Source: Actinomycetes bacterium
GTDB lineage: Bacteria > Actinomycetota > Actinomycetes > Propionibacteriales > Propionibacteriaceae
Direction: 5' to 3'
Length of the DNA stretch: 64,000 bases
Assembly (NCBI GenBank): GCA_023392635.1
Contig: JAEVYS010000068.1
Location: 13,376-77,375 of the forward strand
Shown here: piece by piece, positions 59,967-64,000 of the stretch
How the letters are laid out: each line of letters opens with the position of its first letter
Position numbering within the stretch: the stretch's first letter is position 1
The notes under the pieces: model-generated
Told to the model about the DNA's origin: nothing
Database searches by the model: none
What the model saw: the letters and a program-made list of their open reading frames with translations, nothing else
Program-made: the position numbers and the translations under genes

Positions 59967-61109
59967 GTGGGAACTGCGTCCCAGAACTACCTCGCCATCA
60001 TCAAGGTGGTCGGGGTCGGCGGCGGCGGCGTGAACGCTGTCAATCGCATGATCGAGGCCGGACTGAGGGGCGTCGAGTTCATCGCGGTCAACACCGACGC
60101 CCAGGCCCTGCTGATGAGCGATGCCGACGTCAAGCTCGACATCGGTCGTGACCTGACGCGCGGGCTCGGCGCCGGCGCCGACCCGGCCAAGGGCCGCCAG
60201 GCCGCCGAGGACCACGCGGACGAGATCGAAGAGGTGCTCAAGGGCGCCGACATGGTCTTCGTGACCGCGGGCGAGGGCGGCGGCACCGGCACGGGTGGCG
60301 CCCCGGTCGTCGCGCGGATCGCTCGCTCGCTCGGTGCCCTCACCATCGGCGTGGTCACCCGCCCCTTCAGCTTCGAGGGCCGTCGCCGCTCGACGCAGGC
60401 GGAGGACGGGATCGGGAACCTCCGCGAAGAGGTCGACACGCTGATCGTCATTCCGAACGACAAGCTCCTCGAGATGACCGACCATCATGTCGCCATCCTC
60501 GATGCGTTCCGCCAGGCCGACCAGGTGCTGATGCAGGGCGTGTCCGGCATCACCGACCTGATCACGACGCCCGGGCTGATCAACCTCGACTTCGCCGACG
60601 TCAAGGCGGTCATGTCGAACGCCGGCTCCGCGCTGATGGGCATCGGCTCGGCACGGGGCGAGGACCGCGCCCGCGCCGCCGCCGAGATGGCGGTCTCCTC
60701 GCCGCTGCTGGAAGCCAGCATCGAGGGTGCCCACGGTGTCCTGCTGTCCATCGCGGGCGGCTCCGACCTGGGCCTGTTCGAGGTGTCCGCCGCGGCGAAC
60801 CTCATCGAGGCGGCCGCCCACGAGGATGCGAACATCATCTTCGGCACGGTCATCGACGACGCCCTCGGTGACGAGGTGCGGGTGACCGTGATCGCCGCCG
60901 GCTTCGACGGTGGCATGCCGAAGAAGACCACGGCCCGCCCGGAGGTGCGGCGGCCCGACGTGTCCACGCCCCGTCCCGCCCCGGTCGCCCCCGCGCAGGT
61001 GGAGACCGTCGACGAGGCCGCGCCGGTCGACCAGCCCGTGCCGGCTCCGCGTCCTGCTGCTCCGGCCGCCGACGATGACGAACTGGACGTGCCCGACTTC
61101 CTGAAGTAG
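59967..61109 (+). CDS. ftsZ: Cell division GTPase FtsZ
   Basis: 380 residues from GTG 59967 ([15 protein letters not shown]), chosen because AAAGGG lies 8 bases upstream and the N-terminus then matches actinobacterial FtsZ; GTG 59958 is the alternative. Tubulin signature [12 protein letters not shown] near residue 105, [12 protein letters not shown] at the N-terminus, NTDAQAL loop. A Pro/Ala-rich linker precedes the conserved tail [10 protein letters not shown], which binds SepF. It forms the Z-ring. Confidence 0.97.
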   Translation: MGTASQNYLAIIKVVGVGGGGVNAVNRMIEAGLRGVEFIAVNTDAQALLMSDADVKLDIGRDLTRGLGAGADPAKGRQAAEDHADEIEEVLKGADMVFVTAGEGGGTGTGGAPVVARIARSLGALTIGVVTRPFSFEGRRRSTQAEDGIGNLREEVDTLIVIPNDKLLEMTDHHVAILDAFRQADQVLMQGVSGITDLITTPGLINLDFADVKAVMSNAGSALMGIGSARGEDRARAAAEMAVSSPLLEASIEGAHGVLLSIAGGSDLGLFEVSAAANLIEAAAHEDANIIFGTVIDDALGDEVRVTVIAAGFDGGMPKKTTARPEVRRPDVSTPRPAPVAPAQVETVDEAAPVDQPVPAPRPAAPAADDDELDVPDFLK

Positions 61110-61113
61110 GGCG

Positions 61114-61821
61114 TTGTTCAGCTACCGCACTGACCCCGGCACCGACGGTGTCGGGGTCGCCTGCTGCGACGCCGTCGCGCCGGGCGGGGGGCGCCTCGAC
61201 CTCAGCCTGGTGGTGCCCGGCTCCTGGCGCGCTCCCGACTGGGACGTCGTCGAGGCCGAGATCGGCGTGCCGGTCCTGAACGCGCACCAGGTTCACGGCG
61301 ACCGCGTCGTCATCGTGGACGACGACACCGACGCCCACGCCCTGGCCCTCGAGGAGGCCGATGCGCTGGTGACGACGACCCGCCGCCTCGGCCTGGCCGT
61401 CCGGGCCGCCGACTGCCTGCCGGTGCTCTTCGCCGACACCGCGGCGGGCGTCGCCGGGGCTGCCCACGCCGGACGGGTGGGGCTGGCCGCCGGCGTGCTG
61501 CCCGCCGCGGTGGCCGCCATGGAGTCGCTGGGCGCCACCGCCATCACGGCCTGGATCGGCCCGCACATCTGCGGGAAGTGCTACGAGGTGCCCGAGGCCC
61601 TGCGGGCGGAATTCGCCGGTCCGCACCCCGCCGCCGTCGCCACGACGAGCTGGGGGACGCCCAGCCTGGACCTGGGCGCCGCCGCCGAGGCACAGCTCGC
61701 CCGCCTGGGCTGCGCGGTCGTCCGGGTGGACCCCTGCACCCGCACCACCCCCACACTTCACTCCTACCGCCGCGACGGGCAGGGGTCCGCCCGTCAGGCG
61801 GGAATCGTCTGGCTGCCCTGA
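61114..61821 (+). CDS. pgeF: PgeF/YfiH-family purine nucleoside phosphorylase (laccase domain)
   Basis: 235 residues from a TTG at 61114, four bases after ftsZ; no ATG or GTG start gives the full domain. Zinc/substrate residues: NAHQVHGDRVV (His), RAADCLPVLFAD (Cys) and GAAHAGRVGLAAG (His; the usual Trp after Gly is Arg here). The family acts on purine nucleosides and edits peptidoglycan precursors carrying Ser in place of Ala in E. coli, which fits its location. Confidence 0.9.
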   Translation: MFSYRTDPGTDGVGVACCDAVAPGGGRLDLSLVVPGSWRAPDWDVVEAEIGVPVLNAHQVHGDRVVIVDDDTDAHALALEEADALVTTTRRLGLAVRAADCLPVLFADTAAGVAGAAHAGRVGLAAGVLPAAVAAMESLGATAITAWIGPHICGKCYEVPEALRAEFAGPHPAAVATTSWGTPSLDLGAAAEAQLARLGCAVVRVDPCTRTTPTLHSYRRDGQGSARQAGIVWLP

Positions 61822-61902
61822 CTTGGTGTGTCGGGGCGTGGCCTCCCAAGCCGTGCCGTCGGCGGCGGTTAGCATCGTCGGGACGGGAAGAAAGGCGGAA
61901 CG

Positions 61903-62382
61903 ATGGCTGATCGGTTCAAGAAGGCTGCCGTGTGGCTGGGCCTGGTGTCCGACAACGACTACGCCGAGGTCGAGCCCCACTCGGACGACGTGACCGAGCA
62001 GGTGTTCGACCGGCGCGAGACCGCCGAGGCGCCCGCGCAGGCACCGGCGACCGTGACCGAACTCGAGACCCGCCGCCCGGTCAAGGAGCACTCCCGCGTC
62101 GCCGACATCAACCGGATCATCACCGTGCACCCCCGCACCTACAACGAGGCACGGACGATCGGGGAGAACTTCCGGGACGGCATCCCGGTGATCATGAACC
62201 TCGGCGACATGGAGGAGGCGGACGCCAAGCGGCTGGTCGACTTCTCGGCGGGCCTGATCTTCGGTTTGCGTGGCAGCATTGAGCGCATCACCAGCAAGGT
62301 GTTCCTGCTCTCGCCGCACAATGTGACCGTCGCTGCCGAGGACAAGGAACGCCTGGCCGGGGGCTTCTTCAACCAGTCCTGA
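61903..62382 (+). CDS. sepF: Cell division protein SepF
   Basis: 159 residues from ATG 61903, preceded by GAAAGGCGG. N-terminal amphipathic membrane-binding helix (ADRFKKAAVWLGLV), an acidic/Pro linker and the SepF core RTYNEARTIGENFRDG, PVIMNLGDMEEADAKRLVDFSAGLIFGLRGSIERI. It tethers FtsZ to the membrane in bacteria lacking FtsA. A TAGCAT near 61870 may be its -10. The yggS gene that often lies between pgeF and sepF is absent. Confidence 0.96.
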   Translation: MADRFKKAAVWLGLVSDNDYAEVEPHSDDVTEQVFDRRETAEAPAQAPATVTELETRRPVKEHSRVADINRIITVHPRTYNEARTIGENFRDGIPVIMNLGDMEEADAKRLVDFSAGLIFGLRGSIERITSKVFLLSPHNVTVAAEDKERLAGGFFNQS

Positions 62383-62393
62383 AAGGCGGCCCG

Positions 62394-62681
62394 ATGGGCG
62401 CACTCCTCCTGGCGCTCGTCCTGCTCCGCTGGGCGCTCGTCGCCGTTCTCGTGCTCCTGTTCCTGCGGGCGCTGCTGGCGTTGGCCACGGTGCTGGTCCG
62501 CGACTGGGAGCCCAAGGGAGCTGTCCGCGTCGTGGCCGAGTTCGTGCTCACCCTGACCGACCCGCCGGTGCGGTTCCTCGAACGGTTCCTCCCACCGGTC
62601 CGGGTCGGCGGCCTCACCGTCAGCACGGCCCTCACGGCGCTGTGGCTGGCGGTCGCCACGGCTGTGTCCGTCCTGCCGTAG
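62394..62681 (+). CDS. YggT-family membrane protein
   Basis: 95 residues from ATG 62394, 11 bases after sepF. Two membrane segments (ALLLALVLLRWALVAVLVLLF and VSTALTALWLAVATAVSVL) around the typical TDPPVRFLERFLPPVRVGG loop. Function unknown; conserved neighbour of sepF and divIVA and possibly linked to membrane or division organisation. Confidence 0.9.
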   Translation: MGALLLALVLLRWALVAVLVLLFLRALLALATVLVRDWEPKGAVRVVAEFVLTLTDPPVRFLERFLPPVRVGGLTVSTALTALWLAVATAVSVLP

Positions 62682-62730
62682 GAGAGTCTCCACCTCTGGT
62701 TTACTCCTGCCGACGCGTCGTTCGTGGTTC

Positions 62731-62760
62731 TTGGATTCCGCAAACCGTTCGCATTAGCCT
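62731..62760 (+). promoter_or_regulatory. Putative divIVA promoter
   Basis: TTGGAT (62731-62736) and TAGCCT (62755-62760) are 18 bases apart, about 60 bases before the divIVA ATG. Confidence 0.6.
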
Positions 62761-62820
62761 GAGAACGCCCTGTCGGGGTCCGGTGGATCGGATCCCGCAC
62801 CCAATCACGTGAGGTGAGCA

Positions 62821-63831
62821 ATGACCCTGACCCTCGAGCAGGTCCGCCAGACCCGCTTCCACCTGGCCCGGCGGAACGGCTACGAACCCGTCGACGTCGA
62901 CCAGTTCGTCGACAAGGTCGAGGCGACGCTCACCCAGCTGACCGAGGAGAACTCCACCCTCAAGCAGCAGGTCGACGCCCTGAGCTCGAGCGAGCCGTCG
63001 AGCATCTTCGTTCCGGGCGACTCCGCCGAGGCCGACAAGCTCAAGGCGGACCTGAAGGGCCACCAGAGCGAGCTCGAAGGTGCCCGGGGTGAGCTCGCGG
63101 CCAAGGCCGAGGAGCTGAACCAGCGCAACCAGGAGCTCGAGCAGGCGCGCGGCGAGTTGTCCGCAGCCCAGGCGGAGCTGGAGTCCCTCCGTGCCGAGGT
63201 CGGTCAGCTGCGCCAGGCCGGCGAGGCCGCTGCCGCGGAGAAGGCGCAGCAGGCCGCCCGCGCCGCCGAGGGCCCCATCGGCAAGGTCGAGAACATCGTG
63301 GTCACCACGTCCGCCGAGGCGTCCCCGGCCGTCACCCGGCTGCTGCAGATGGCCACCGAGCAGGCCGAGCGCCTGGTCGGTGAGTCCCAGGTCGAGGCAC
63401 AGCGCATCGTCTCCTCGGCCCGCGCCGAGGCCGAGAGCGTGATCGACAACGCGAACAAGAAGGCGCACGAGACCCTCACCGACGCCCGCACCCGCGCCGA
63501 CCGGGTCGAGTCCGAGGCCCGCGTCAACGCGGAGAAGGTCACCACGGACGCGCAGCAGCGCGCCGACGCCGTCAGTGGCCAGGCCGACGCCCGCCGCGCG
63601 GAGCTGTTCACGGCCCTCGAGCAGGAACGTGACGTGCTGCGCGGCAAGGTCGACCACCTGCGGGCTTTCGAGGCGAGCTTCCGGACGAACATGGCCAACC
63701 ACCTGCAGACCCAGCTCAAGACCCTCACCGAGGCGACCATCGAGCCGTCCGACGTTCCGGAGATCCTCAGTGAGCCGGCCGCCGAGTCCGCGACGCCGCG
63801 CCTGGACGCGCTGCTCAACGAAGGCAACTGA
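62821..63831 (+). CDS. divIVA: DivIVA/Wag31 polar growth protein
   Basis: 336 residues from ATG 62821, with GTGAGGTGAG before it. The N-terminal domain (LTLEQVRQTRFHL, GYEPVDVDQFVDKVEATL) binds curved membrane; long coiled coils follow (ELEGARGELAAKAEELNQRN, AEAQRIVSSARAEAESVIDN), ending in a short acidic tail. It marks cell poles and septa and directs polar wall growth in actinobacteria. Last gene of the dcw region here. Confidence 0.94.
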   Translation: MTLTLEQVRQTRFHLARRNGYEPVDVDQFVDKVEATLTQLTEENSTLKQQVDALSSSEPSSIFVPGDSAEADKLKADLKGHQSELEGARGELAAKAEELNQRNQELEQARGELSAAQAELESLRAEVGQLRQAGEAAAAEKAQQAARAAEGPIGKVENIVVTTSAEASPAVTRLLQMATEQAERLVGESQVEAQRIVSSARAEAESVIDNANKKAHETLTDARTRADRVESEARVNAEKVTTDAQQRADAVSGQADARRAELFTALEQERDVLRGKVDHLRAFEASFRTNMANHLQTQLKTLTEATIEPSDVPEILSEPAAESATPRLDALLNEGN

Positions 63832-63864
63832 GTTCCCGGTCCCGACCCCACCGGGCGGCGCCCC

Positions 63865-63900
<36 letters not shown>

Positions 63901-63909
63901 ACTGCGGGC

Positions 63910-64000
63910 ATGCCGATCCGTTCCGTCGCCGACCTGACCGCCGCGCTCGACGCCGGCGAGACGTTCAAATACCTGCACTTCTGGGGGCACCGGCCACGGC
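63910..64000 (+). CDS. NADAR-family protein, start only
   Basis: Thirty codons from ATG 63910 are visible before the window ends (PIRSVADLTAALDAGETFKY, then LHFWGHRPR). The FWGH segment is the start of the NADAR/YbiA domain. Family members cleave N-glycosidic bonds of riboflavin intermediates or of ADP-ribose-modified bases. The ATG lacks a clear Shine-Dalgarno sequence (CTGCGGGC) and lies 12 bases after the 31-G run. Call based on a short stretch, so tentative. Confidence 0.6.
   Translation, partial: MPIRSVADLTAALDAGETFKYLHFWGHRPR

Overview
The window looks like a chromosomal segment from a high-GC (roughly 70 % G+C) actinobacterium. The evidence is the gene content (MraZ-RsmH-FtsL-PBP-MurE/F/MraY/D/FtsW/MurG/C/FtsQ/FtsZ followed by PgeF-SepF-YggT-DivIVA, DUF3040, SAV_6107-type HEPN, RDD), the heavy use of GTG starts and four-base stop/start overlaps, and many TANNNT boxes only 6-9 bases before start codons, which is the actinobacterial leaderless pattern. 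A member of Propionibacteriales is my best guess from gene order, but nothing here proves the family. No rRNA, tRNA or CRISPR array was seen.

Layout. 1-1043: the end of a divergent 2Fe-2S/FAD oxidoreductase. 1352-5749: the str operon (rpsL, rpsG, fusA, tuf), with perfect hairpins after rpsG, fusA and tuf. 5847-14058: an accessory block separating str from S10: a flavin reductase, an IS110 element with a likely bridge RNA, a PfkB sugar kinase, head-to-head glnS and gltX with a 40-base palindrome between them, a DprE2-like reductase coupled to gltX, and an EamA transporter. 14317-23923: the S10 and spc ribosomal protein genes, rpsJ to rplO. 24015-24382: a guanidine-III riboswitch and its SMR-family exporter, sitting between rplO and secY. 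24538-28205: secY, adk, map and a ketopantoate-reductase homologue. 28223-38999: mixed genes, including a GNAT protein, an RDD protein, a DEAD-box helicase, an ATP-grasp/alpha-E/transglutaminase operon, an FAD oxidoreductase with a DUF4126 protein, and a papain-like protease with an overlapping chagasin-type inhibitor. 39068-40868: an SOS-boxed HEPN-dinB operon. 40966-45634: DUF3040 and the opposing MoxR-DUF58-transglutaminase operon. 45738-63831: the complete division and cell-wall (dcw) cluster. 63867-63897: a run of 31 G just before the start of a NADAR-family gene that leaves the window.

How it works together. Two blocks dominate: translation (ribosomal proteins, elongation factors, two aminoacyl-tRNA synthetases, Sec translocation, N-terminal Met removal) and septal peptidoglycan synthesis from UDP-MurNAc precursors to FtsZ ring assembly and polar growth. 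Regulation can be read directly at several points: the MraZ operator (five boxes at exact 10-base spacing), a long hairpin before rsmH that fits the actinobacterial mraW RNA idea, a LexA-type box before HEPN-dinB, and the guanidine-III aptamer. The most striking signals are the IS110 bridge-RNA guide matches, the riboswitch-exporter unit between rplO and secY, and the protease/inhibitor gene pair.
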